Below, piece after piece: positions 13,669 to 21,413 of a stretch of DNA of 25,165 nt (positions within the stretch are counted from its first letter, which is position 1; each line of letters begins with the position of its first letter). Both the position numbers and the translations under genes were made by a program. This DNA comes from Hyphococcus sp. (GTDB lineage: Bacteria > Pseudomonadota > Alphaproteobacteria > Caulobacterales > Parvularculaceae). The stretch lies in assembly GCA_021604605.1 (NCBI GenBank), contig BQJH01000010.1, forward strand, positions 1 through 25,165, written 5' to 3'. Under the pieces are notes generated by a model that saw nothing but the letters and a program-made list of their open reading frames with translations, did not search any database and was not told the DNA's origin.

Positions 13669-15558
13669 ATGAGCATAACTAATCAACCTTCCTCTCCTAA
13701 TCAGGCGAATATCGATCGCGGATCAACTTTTGCTTCAGAGCTGGAAAAAGACCGCGTGCACCGGGAAAAAGCGCGTAGCACAAAACCGCTACGCCGCCTT
13801 GCGCCGTTTATTTTGAAATATCCGGGCCTGCTGACCGCGTTCACGATATTTCTGATCCTTGCCTCGACCTTAACCTTACTGTTGCCGGCCGCTTTCCGGC
13901 TTGTTGTTGATTGCGGGTTTTCTGCTGCAGCAACATCAGAGCTCTGCACGCAGTTTGCCTTTGGCGATCAGCTGGCCGGATTTTTCGGCGCCGGGATCAT
14001 CGTTGCTTTGTTTCTTGGGGTTGCGAGCGCATTCAGATATTATTTCATCAGCCGTCTTGGTGAACGTGTGGTCGCAGACCTTCGTCGCGCGGTTTATAAC
14101 CACCTCCTCACTTTGAGCCCCGGTTTTTACGCCAGCACGCGCACGGGCGAAGTGCTTTCGCGCCTGACAACGGACACGACCCTTATCCAGACGGTTGTGG
14201 GATCGTCTATTTCCGTTGCCTTGCGGACAATAGCGACAACCCTTGGCGCTCTTATTCTCATGATCGTTGTTAGCTGGAAGCTCGCTTTGATGGTGTTGGC
14301 GGTTGGTCCGTTGATCCTCGGTCCGATCATGCTGTTTGGGAGGCGTGTTCAGCGACTGTCTCGTTCTGGCCAGGATAGTCTCGCCAATGCGTCGGCGCGG
14401 GCGAGCGAAAGCTTGCGCGCAGTTGAAACTGTCCAGGCATTTACCCGCGAAAAAGAAGAGCAAGAAAATTTCGGCAACGCCGTTGAAGAAACTTTCGACG
14501 TCGCGTTAAAGCGCATTCGCGCACGCGCTTTCATGACGGCAGTGATCTTTTCTTTTGTCCTTGCGGGGCTCATCGGCGTTTTATGGTTCGGCGCAGTTCA
14601 GGTGCAAAATGGCGGAATTACGCCAGGCGCCATGACGCAATTTGTTATGTATGCGTTCGTTGCCGTGAGCGGCGTCGGCATGTTGACGGAAACCTATGCC
14701 GAAATGATGCGGGCCGCCGGAGCAACGGAACGATTGATGGAACTGCTGGGCGCCAACTCTGATATCAAAGCCCCGACAAAGCCAAAGTCCCTGGCGACGC
14801 CTATGCGCGGTGAAATCGCGTTTGATAATGTAGATTTTTACTATCCCGCTCGGCCTGAAGCGGCCGCCCTCAGCGATGTCTCATTGCGGGTTGAGCCGGG
14901 ACAGACAGTTGCGCTGGTTGGCCCATCCGGCGCCGGTAAGAGTACGATGTTCCAGTTGCTGTTGCGGTTTTATGACCCGCAAAAAGGCGCGATCAATCTT
15001 GATGGCGTCAACATTAAAGATCTCGACCCGATGGCCTTGCGCGGGGCTCTTTCCATCGTTCAGCAAAATGCGCCGCTATTTGCCGGGACTGCCGCTGACA
15101 ATATTCGCTTTGGCAGACCTGACGCCACAGATGATGACGTGCACGCCGCAGCAATCGCGGCAAACGCCCATGAGTTTATCGATGTTTTGCCCCAAGGGTA
15201 TGACACCCAGCTTGGTGAAGGCGCGACGACACTTTCAGGCGGACAACGCCAGCGTATCGCGATTGCCCGTGCGATCCTGCGTGACGCGCCGGTCTTGCTG
15301 CTTGATGAAGCAACCAGCGCACTCGATTCAGAAAGTGAGCGCGCTATTCAGGATGCGTTTGAAAGAATTTCCAAAGACAGAACAACTCTTGTGATCGCGC
15401 ATCGATTGGCAACTGTTCTGAAAGCCGATCTCATCGCGGTCATGGAAGATGGCCAGATCGTCGATCAAGGAACGCATCATGAATTACTGGCGCGCGGCGG
15501 ACTTTATGCGCGTCTTGCTGAGTTGCAATTTGGACAACACCATCAAGCGGCGGAATAA
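13669..15558 (+). CDS. ABC-type exporter, fused permease and ATPase (MsbA-related)
   Basis: This is a half-transporter of 629 residues from ATG 13669 (AAGGA ribosome-binding site, 7-base spacing); ATG 13651 and 13639 are also possible. The transmembrane domain of six helices spans about residues 45-320, and the nucleotide-binding domain fills the rest. Walker A is GPSGAGKST at 418-426, the signature LSGGQRQR starts at 522, Walker B with catalytic Glu is LLLDEA ending at Glu547-Ala548, and the H-loop is VIAHRLAT. The shape matches the alphaproteobacterial MsbA-related group (TIGR02204-like as I recall), which would homodimerise in the inner membrane to export a lipid or hydrophobic compound. 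The substrate is unknown. No lipid A genes are adjacent. It is divergent from the ECF41 operon, and the about 180-base shared region contains the ECF41 promoter on the other strand. Confidence 0.93.
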   Translation: MSITNQPSSPNQANIDRGSTFASELEKDRVHREKARSTKPLRRLAPFILKYPGLLTAFTIFLILASTLTLLLPAAFRLVVDCGFSAAATSELCTQFAFGDQLAGFFGAGIIVALFLGVASAFRYYFISRLGERVVADLRRAVYNHLLTLSPGFYASTRTGEVLSRLTTDTTLIQTVVGSSISVALRTIATTLGALILMIVVSWKLALMVLAVGPLILGPIMLFGRRVQRLSRSGQDSLANASARASESLRAVETVQAFTREKEEQENFGNAVEETFDVALKRIRARAFMTAVIFSFVLAGLIGVLWFGAVQVQNGGITPGAMTQFVMYAFVAVSGVGMLTETYAEMMRAAGATERLMELLGANSDIKAPTKPKSLATPMRGEIAFDNVDFYYPARPEAAALSDVSLRVEPGQTVALVGPSGAGKSTMFQLLLRFYDPQKGAINLDGVNIKDLDPMALRGALSIVQQNAPLFAGTAADNIRFGRPDATDDDVHAAAIAANAHEFIDVLPQGYDTQLGEGATTLSGGQRQRIAIARAILRDAPVLLLDEATSALDSESERAIQDAFERISKDRTTLVIAHRLATVLKADLIAVMEDGQIVDQGTHHELLARGGLYARLAELQFGQHHQAAE

Positions 15559-15573
15559 ACGAGGATTTGCGCT

Positions 15574-16104
15574 TCAGCCCCGGTGCAGTAACAAGATTTC
15601 ATCTTCCATATAAGTTGCACGGCCTGTCAGCGTGAAACCGCATTTTTCTGCAACGCGGATCGACCCAATATTCGGTGGGTCAATAATGCATGACATACGT
15701 GCGCCGTTAAAAAAACCATCACCCCACGCAACAATCGCTTGCGCCGCTTCTGTAGCATATCCTTTGCCATGGGCTTCAGGTGAAAAGACCCAACCTACTT
15801 CTGGCTCGCCTTTTGTAGACGGTGTCATATTGCGTTTAAACTCTCCAAATCCGGCCTCACCAATCAGCTTACCAGATGTTTTTTCTTCGACGGCCCAAAA
15901 CCCAAACCCAAGAGCCGCCCAGTGGCCGATCATGCGCAGATATTTTGACCAGCAGTTTTCCTCGTCTTGCGGTTTGCCGCCAATATACTTTGTGACGACA
16001 GGATCAGCCCACATCTCCCGATAAAATGGGAAATCTTCGAGTGTTCGCCCGCGCAGACGTAACCGTTCTGTTTCAATGAGAGGGACAACCGGCGGCGTTT
16101 TCAT
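15574..16104 (-). CDS. GNAT-family N-acetyltransferase (RimJ/RimL-like)
   Basis: The 176-residue protein opens with the TERLRLRGRTLEDFPFYREMW pattern of RimJ/RimL-type acetyltransferases. The acetyl-CoA pyrophosphate loop is AHGKGYATEAAQAI (Q/R-x-x-G-x-G/A type), preceded by EVGWVFSP. The later MSCIIDPPNIGSIRVAEKCGFTLTG is the usual N-S-V-x-E-K-x-GF segment. The acceptor could be a ribosomal protein, another N terminus or a small amine; this cannot be decided. It follows the DUF885 peptidase by 11 bases on the same strand and is probably co-transcribed with it, without an obvious functional link. Its end faces the ABC exporter across 15 bases. Confidence 0.9.
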   Translation of the reverse strand: MKTPPVVPLIETERLRLRGRTLEDFPFYREMWADPVVTKYIGGKPQDEENCWSKYLRMIGHWAALGFGFWAVEEKTSGKLIGEAGFGEFKRNMTPSTKGEPEVGWVFSPEAHGKGYATEAAQAIVAWGDGFFNGARMSCIIDPPNIGSIRVAEKCGFTLTGRATYMEDEILLLHRG

Positions 16105-16115
16105 AGCATAGCTCT

Positions 16116-17864
16116 TTATCTGGATTTTACGTCAGCAATGTAATCATCAATTTGCACGCGCAACATTTCCAGCGGCAAACCGCCTTCTGCCAAAACGGCG
16201 TCATGAAATTCGCGAATATCAAAATCGTCACCCAGCTCACGCTCTGCTTTCGCGCGCAATTCCCAGATCGTCAACTCACCCATTTTGTACGCTAGCGCCT
16301 GCCCCGGCCAGGCAATGTACCGATCGACTTCCGTTTGCACATTATGCAAAGAGAGCGCTGTGTTAGAAGCGAGATAATCAATCGCCCTTTGCCGGGTCCA
16401 GCCTTTTGTGTGCAACCCGGTATCGATTACCAGTCGACAAGCACGCCACATTTCCCATGTTAAACGACCGAAATGATCATATGGTGTTAGATAAACGCCC
16501 ATTTCAACGCCGAGCTTTTCCGAATAGAGCCCCCAGCCTTCGCCGTAAGCATGCGGGTAAAACTGATTGCGAAACTCCGGCACATCTTCAATCTCAAGCG
16601 ACAATGCGCTTTGCATATGGTGTCCGGGCACAGCCTCGTGCAACGCCATAGCGACCAGTTGATACATTGGGCGCTTTTCATGCATGTATGTATTGACCCA
16701 GAACTGTCCGCCGCGATCAGCATCCAACGAGGCGCCTACATAGCGCGCATTGGTATAGTTCTCGGCGATCGCATCCGGCACAGGTTCTACTGAATAAGGC
16801 TGGCGCGGCATCTTACCGAAATAGGCTGGTAGGCGCCCATCAATATCTTTAGAAATCCACGCCGCTCGATCAAGCAATTGCTGCGGTGTATCTGCATAAA
16901 ATTGTTTATCCGTACGAAGATAATTCAAAAATTCAGCGAAGCTGCCTTGAAAGCCTGTTTCCTTGATGACGCCTTGCATCTCTAGCCGGATGCGCGCCAC
17001 TTCACGCAAACCAATATCGTGGATTTCTTCTGCTGTCGTATCATCTAGCGTCGTGTAAAACTTTACACGCGTTTCGTAATACGCATCCCCTTGCGGTAGT
17101 GACGAAGCGCCGAGCGTATCCCGCGCGCCGGGAACATATTCGTCCTGCATGAATGTAAGAAGCCTTTGATAGGCTGGTATCACGCCCTCTTCGAGCACAT
17201 TTTGCGCTTCTTTTCGCAAGGCGCTTTGACGGCGGCCCGAGATTATTTCCGGCATGGTTTTAAATGGCGCATAATAAGGATGCTCCGCGGCGCTCTCTTT
17301 CACTTGCGCTTCAAACGACGGAATAATGTTGGCTAGAATTTCCTTCGGCTGGGTAAACCCGTCTGCGAGTCCCTGCCGCATATTAGCAATGTTCTGATCG
17401 ATATAGCCCGGCATGGCGCGAAGCCGCTCAATATAATCCTCATAATCACTTTCTTTACGAAATGGTGTCGCGCTGACCACATAGCCAAAATTGGTGTGAA
17501 AGCCGGTGTCCGCCAAAAATGGAATGCGCCAGTCATCAAAAGCTGACTGCGCAATATCGTGCTTTAAAATGAACTCCAGCAAATCAGCGTTGAGCCGCCC
17601 ATCTTCATCAAGTCCGACTCGGTCCAGCGCTTCAAGACGGGTCAGAAATTCCTTCGCCTCTCCTGCACGGCGGCGATAATCTTCCGGTGAAACGCCTGGA
17701 ACCTTGTCGTTATATTCAAAGACGCCCGAACCGGTGGCGGAGAATGGGTTCTCCTCCATCTCATTGGCCCAATAATCTTCAATCAACGTTTCCAGATCAT
17801 CAGCCGGATCGGCCTGCGCAGCTGTCGCCCACAGGAGTACAGCAAACCCTATCATTCTCAGCAT
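16116..17864 (-). CDS. Secreted DUF885-family metallopeptidase
   Basis: This 582-residue protein starts at ATG 17864, with GAGAGG about 7 bases upstream; an in-frame ATG at 17879 would weaken the signal peptide. A signal sequence (MLRMIGFAVLLWATAAQADP) predicts export to the periplasm. The family zinc motif HEAVPGHH (His409, Glu410, His415, His416) is intact, and the downstream YGEGWGLYSE box supplies a likely third ligand or catalytic group. Other DUF885 marks are MPGYIDQNIANMRQGLADG and the closing LPLEMLRVQIDDYI. The family is assigned peptidase activity by this motif; substrates are mostly unknown. The gene diverges from the ATP-grasp gene across about 147 bases. Confidence 0.92.
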   Translation of the reverse strand: MLRMIGFAVLLWATAAQADPADDLETLIEDYWANEMEENPFSATGSGVFEYNDKVPGVSPEDYRRRAGEAKEFLTRLEALDRVGLDEDGRLNADLLEFILKHDIAQSAFDDWRIPFLADTGFHTNFGYVVSATPFRKESDYEDYIERLRAMPGYIDQNIANMRQGLADGFTQPKEILANIIPSFEAQVKESAAEHPYYAPFKTMPEIISGRRQSALRKEAQNVLEEGVIPAYQRLLTFMQDEYVPGARDTLGASSLPQGDAYYETRVKFYTTLDDTTAEEIHDIGLREVARIRLEMQGVIKETGFQGSFAEFLNYLRTDKQFYADTPQQLLDRAAWISKDIDGRLPAYFGKMPRQPYSVEPVPDAIAENYTNARYVGASLDADRGGQFWVNTYMHEKRPMYQLVAMALHEAVPGHHMQSALSLEIEDVPEFRNQFYPHAYGEGWGLYSEKLGVEMGVYLTPYDHFGRLTWEMWRACRLVIDTGLHTKGWTRQRAIDYLASNTALSLHNVQTEVDRYIAWPGQALAYKMGELTIWELRAKAERELGDDFDIREFHDAVLAEGGLPLEMLRVQIDDYIADVKSR

Positions 17865-17970
17865 AATCGCCTCTCGCATATATTTACCCCATGTCTATCG
17901 TGTATTGCTGATACATTCCAGTGGGATTTTTAACTCCTTTTTACTTCTGTATACTGATTTATTATCACAA

Positions 17971-17994
17971 AAAAGCTTGCAAATACAAAAGCTT
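17971..17994 (+). repeat. Direct repeat AAAAGCTT around the ATP-grasp promoter
   Basis: Two perfect 8-base copies, at 17971-17978 and 17987-17994, are centred 16 bases apart and flank or overlap the candidate -35 box. The AAGCTT core is itself palindromic. This may be a regulator site or chance in an A/T-rich leader. Confidence 0.35.
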
Positions 17995-18004
17995 TCAGCT
18001 ATAT
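17977..18004 (+). promoter_or_regulatory. Candidate promoter for a leaderless ATP-grasp transcript
   Basis: TTGCAAA at 17977-17983, a 14-base spacer and GCTATAT at 17998-18004 fit the Caulobacter-type consensus TTGACGS-N10-14-GCTANAWC. The expected start site falls at or within a few bases of the ATG at 18012, and no Shine-Dalgarno sequence is present. Together these suggest a leaderless message. Confidence 0.5.
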
Positions 18005-18011
18005 AAGCGTC

Positions 18012-19466
18012 ATGGACACACAAAACCTTTTTAGCGGCTATGACGCCGGAGAAAATTACTGCGAAATTTTTGGGACATCGAATAGCGCCGGGATAAGCCC
18101 CGCCGGAGAAGACCCTCTCGCGATACGCCTTGCAAAATATAAGCTAAAAACACTGAACCAGCGCAATAAAAATGCCGAACGTGAACTGCACAATCTTGGC
18201 ATCACTTTTACGGTTTATTCTGACGCGGGCGCCATAGACCGGATTTTGCCGTTCGACCCGCTGCCGAGAAAAATCTCCTCCGAAGACTGGGGCCGCCTTG
18301 ACGACGGATGCCGTCAGCGGGTGAAAGCGCTGAACGCCTTCCTGACGGATATTTATTCTGAGCAGCGCATCTTAAAAGATGGGATTGTCCCTTCTGACCT
18401 TGTACTCGGCAATGACAATTTTCGTAAAGAGATGATCGGCGTTGACCTACCCCATAATACATACACTCATATTAGTGGGGTTGATTTGGTCCGGGACGAA
18501 AGCGGTGAATTTTTAGTTCTGGAAGACAATTGCCGGGCGCCCTCAGGTGTTTCTTACGTCATTGAAAACCGACATCTGATGATGCGGTCTTTCCCGGACC
18601 TGATGGAAGGCGTGCAGACCCTGCCCGTTTCAGACTACGGCAACCGACTGCGCAGCATGTTAACTGAAACGTCGCCCGCACACATTGAAAACCCAAATAT
18701 CGTTCTTTTAACGCCGGGCGTATTTAACTCCGCATATTTTGAGCACGTCTTCCTGGCGCGGGAAATGGGCGTGCCGCTGGTGGAAGGCCGTGATCTTATT
18801 GTTGATGATGAAGACCAAGTTTTCATGAAGACGATCAGCGGCCTCAAGCGCGTTGACATGATCTATCGGCGTATTGACGACAGCTTCCTGGACCCGGAAG
18901 TCTTTCGCGAAGACTCCATGTTAGGTGTTCCGGGTATCATGCGGGCTTTGAAAGCCGGCAAGGTTGGCATCGCCAATGCAGTCGGCGCCGGCGTCGCGGA
19001 CGATAAAGCGATTTACGCTTATATGCCCCGGATTATTAAATACTACCTTGATGAAGAGGCCATTCTGAAAAACGTAAAGACATTTATCTGTCGTGAAGAA
19101 GATGACTTGGCGTACGTACTCGAGCATCTGGAAGAACTCGTCGTGAAGCCTGTTGGCGAGTCCGGCGGCTACGGCATCGTTGTAGGCCCGAAAGCAACCA
19201 AATCCGAACTGACAGAAATCGCCAGCGAACTTAAAAAGAAGCCGGAGAAATATATCGCCCAACCCATGATAAACCTATCCGTATGTCCCACCTTAACCGA
19301 AAAAGGTGTCCGCGCGCGCCATGTGGATCTGCGCCCCTTTGTTTTGACGGGAAAAGAGCCCTGGGTCTTGCCCGGCGGGCTTACGCGTGTCGCCATGCGG
19401 GAGGGCTCGATCATCGTCAACTCCTCTCAGGGTGGCGGATCAAAAGACACCTGGGTCATGCGGTAG
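18012..19466 (+). CDS. Circularly permuted ATP-grasp protein
   Basis: This 484-residue protein belongs to the circularly permuted ATP-grasp group (formerly DUF404/DUF407). The motifs sit in permuted order: VLEDNCRAPSGVSY at 169-182 with acidic and Asn metal-binding residues, then VVKPVGESGGYGIVVGP at 377-393 with the nucleotide-binding lysine and glycine-rich loop, and HVDLRPFVL at 437-445. ATP-grasp enzymes join a carboxylate to an amine or thiol by an acyl phosphate; this group has been predicted to make peptide-like or amide bonds. It is followed by alpha-E and transglutaminase-like genes, the standard triad. The start has no ribosome-binding site but the N terminus (FSGYDAGENYCEIF) matches the family. 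Substrate unknown. Confidence 0.94.
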   Translation: MDTQNLFSGYDAGENYCEIFGTSNSAGISPAGEDPLAIRLAKYKLKTLNQRNKNAERELHNLGITFTVYSDAGAIDRILPFDPLPRKISSEDWGRLDDGCRQRVKALNAFLTDIYSEQRILKDGIVPSDLVLGNDNFRKEMIGVDLPHNTYTHISGVDLVRDESGEFLVLEDNCRAPSGVSYVIENRHLMMRSFPDLMEGVQTLPVSDYGNRLRSMLTETSPAHIENPNIVLLTPGVFNSAYFEHVFLAREMGVPLVEGRDLIVDDEDQVFMKTISGLKRVDMIYRRIDDSFLDPEVFREDSMLGVPGIMRALKAGKVGIANAVGAGVADDKAIYAYMPRIIKYYLDEEAILKNVKTFICREEDDLAYVLEHLEELVVKPVGESGGYGIVVGPKATKSELTEIASELKKKPEKYIAQPMINLSVCPTLTEKGVRARHVDLRPFVLTGKEPWVLPGGLTRVAMREGSIIVNSSQGGGSKDTWVMR

Positions 19467-19477
19467 GCGACTGACCC

Positions 19478-20422
19478 ATGATGTTATCCCGCTTTGCTGA
19501 AAATTCATTTTGGATGGGCCGCTATATTGAGCGCGCCGACAATATCGCCCGTCTTCTTTCCGTTACTGAAGCTTTTGCCGCCGATCAGGAAAGCGAGGCG
19601 GCATGGACGCCCGTCCTCAATGTTTTTTCTGATCATGAAAGCTACAAAAGTTACAATAAACCGCTCACAGCTTTAAATGTCGCGAAATTTTATCTTGGTG
19701 AAATTCAAAATTTTAATTCCGCCGCCTACTCCGTTCACATGGCGAAGGAAAACGCCCGCACACTACGTCATTTGATCAGCACTGAATGTTGGCGCCAGCT
19801 TTCGATGTTTCAGGCGCGCATGCATGCGCTGAGTAAACGCAATTTTGCGTTGTCAAAAGTGTCTGAAATTTGTGATGACATACAGCATTCATGTTTTACC
19901 CATCGCGGCATTGTCGAGACAACATGGTATCGCGATGAGGTGTGGCGTTTTAACCGGATTGGCGCTGCGCTGGAGCGGGCGGACCAGATGACCCGCCTCC
20001 TCGACATGAAATATTTTGAGTATGATCGCGATGATGACGATCAGGTCGCCCCGCCGGACGTTGCCTGGTGGAATACGCTTTTGCGCACCGCTTCTGGCTA
20101 TCACGCTTTCCAGCGCCGTTACTCTTTCGACCCACAACCCGCAGACGCCGCCGGATTTTTGCTCTTTGACGCGCGACTGCCTTTGTCAGTGCGCGCCGCC
20201 GTCAATTCTGCCTTCCACCATCTCAGCAAACTGGAACAAGACTATGGCGCGCAAGCTGACGCCAACATCAAAAGCGCGGCTGAGGCCTTGGACAACCGTC
20301 TCAACACACCACCAGACCGCGTTAATGGACGCCCGCTTCATCGATATCTCGATCAAATCCAAATTGAGTTGATTACGCTGGCCAATGCGCTCAATGAACG
20401 GTACTTCTCCCCTGAACAGTAG
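19478..20422 (+). CDS. Alpha-E domain protein (DUF403)
   Basis: This 314-residue, mostly helical protein begins with the family signature LSRFAENSFWMGRYIERADNIARLL (residues 3-27). A glutamate/arginine pattern and further blocks follow: ENARTLRHLISTECW, ERADQMTRLLDMKY and the closing LDQIQIELITLANALNERYF. The alpha-E fold has no proven activity; it always accompanies the circularly permuted ATP-grasp protein and is thought to be its partner. The gene starts 11 bases after the ATP-grasp stop. ATG 19478 and the adjacent ATG 19481 are both possible. Translational coupling with the upstream gene is likely. Confidence 0.94.
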   Translation: MMLSRFAENSFWMGRYIERADNIARLLSVTEAFAADQESEAAWTPVLNVFSDHESYKSYNKPLTALNVAKFYLGEIQNFNSAAYSVHMAKENARTLRHLISTECWRQLSMFQARMHALSKRNFALSKVSEICDDIQHSCFTHRGIVETTWYRDEVWRFNRIGAALERADQMTRLLDMKYFEYDRDDDDQVAPPDVAWWNTLLRTASGYHAFQRRYSFDPQPADAAGFLLFDARLPLSVRAAVNSAFHHLSKLEQDYGAQADANIKSAAEALDNRLNTPPDRVNGRPLHRYLDQIQIELITLANALNERYFSPEQ

Positions 20423-20473
20423 TCCCTTGGGCTTAAAATTCTGAGTAGCACCGAACGAGGCTTTTGCAGCATT

Positions 20474-21409
20474 ATGAATAATAACAACAATCTGGCCGCG
20501 CCGCCGTCCGGCGTCTCTACAGATTTGCTGCAAGTCCATCACGTTACGCGGTATCGCTATGCCCGCCCTGTCCACTTCGGGGAACATCGGGCCATGTTCC
20601 GCCCCCATGACAGCAATGACCTTCAACTCGCCGGGATTTATATCAACACAAGACCGTCCGCGAGCCTGCATTGGGTGAATGATGTTTTTTCAAACTCAAC
20701 TGCCCGATTTAACTTTACCGAGAGCAGCGATACGCTGGAAATTGACTGTACATTTAACGTCGTTAGGTCAACGGTTGCGCAACCCGAATTCCCGATTGCG
20801 GATTTTGCAAAATCTTATCCTTTTCTCTATCCTAATGATCAGTTTACTGACCTCATCCCTCTTATTCGACCGGAATACGACCACCCGGAAGAAGAAGTAA
20901 AAAGCTGGGCGCAACAATTTATTGAACCATCAGGCGGCGACACTTGGGCCTTGTTAAAGACGATCAACAAAGCTCTACATGAAACGATTGAATATCGCCG
21001 CCGCGACGAACCGGGCGTGCAGGCCCCGCGCAAAACCATCCAACTCGGCCATGGATCATGCCGTGACTATGCCGTGTTGATGTTAGAAGCGGTTCGCCAA
21101 CTTGGTTTCGCCGCACGTTTTGTCACCGGTTATTTATATGACCCCGCAAGCGACGGTAACAATAGTGGTTTACAAGGCGCAGGCGCAACCCACGCCTGGG
21201 TCCAGATTTACTTGCCGGGCGCCGGTTGGATTGAGTTCGACCCAACCAACGGATCAATCGCTAGTGGTAATCTTATCCGCACGGGAGTCGCACGCACGCC
21301 ATCTCAGGCTGTGCCTCTGGAAGGGTCCTTTAAAGGCGCCCCGGAAGATTTTTTAGGCTTGGACGTTCATGTTGAGGTCAAAGCACTGGCGCCAACCCTA
21401 AAGGGTTGA
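20474..21409 (+). CDS. Transglutaminase-like cysteine protease-fold protein
   Basis: This 311-residue protein has an N-terminal beta domain (LLQVHHVTRYRYARPVHFGEHR) of the bacterial transglutaminase N-terminal type, followed by the catalytic domain. The triad can be read as Cys196 in GHGSCRDYAVL, His240 in ATHAWVQIYL and Asp256 in FDPTNG. There is no signal peptide, so it acts in the cytoplasm. With the ATP-grasp and alpha-E proteins it forms a triad proposed to make and hydrolyse or transfer an amide-linked product. The N terminus carries five consecutive Asn codons, which are unusual and may vary. The 51-base gap before it is the largest in the operon. Its stop codon is 4 bases from a convergent gene. 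Confidence 0.94.
   Translation: MNNNNNLAAPPSGVSTDLLQVHHVTRYRYARPVHFGEHRAMFRPHDSNDLQLAGIYINTRPSASLHWVNDVFSNSTARFNFTESSDTLEIDCTFNVVRSTVAQPEFPIADFAKSYPFLYPNDQFTDLIPLIRPEYDHPEEEVKSWAQQFIEPSGGDTWALLKTINKALHETIEYRRRDEPGVQAPRKTIQLGHGSCRDYAVLMLEAVRQLGFAARFVTGYLYDPASDGNNSGLQGAGATHAWVQIYLPGAGWIEFDPTNGSIASGNLIRTGVARTPSQAVPLEGSFKGAPEDFLGLDVHVEVKALAPTLKG
21393..21408. terminator. Short palindrome at the convergent 3' ends
   Basis: CAACCCT and AGGGTTG form a perfect palindrome with a 2-base centre, overlapping the transglutaminase stop codon, in front of a convergent gene. As RNA it gives a 6-bp stem with a 4-nt loop but no T-tract on the plus strand, so terminator strength is doubtful. Confidence 0.3.
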
Positions 21410-21413
21410 ACAA

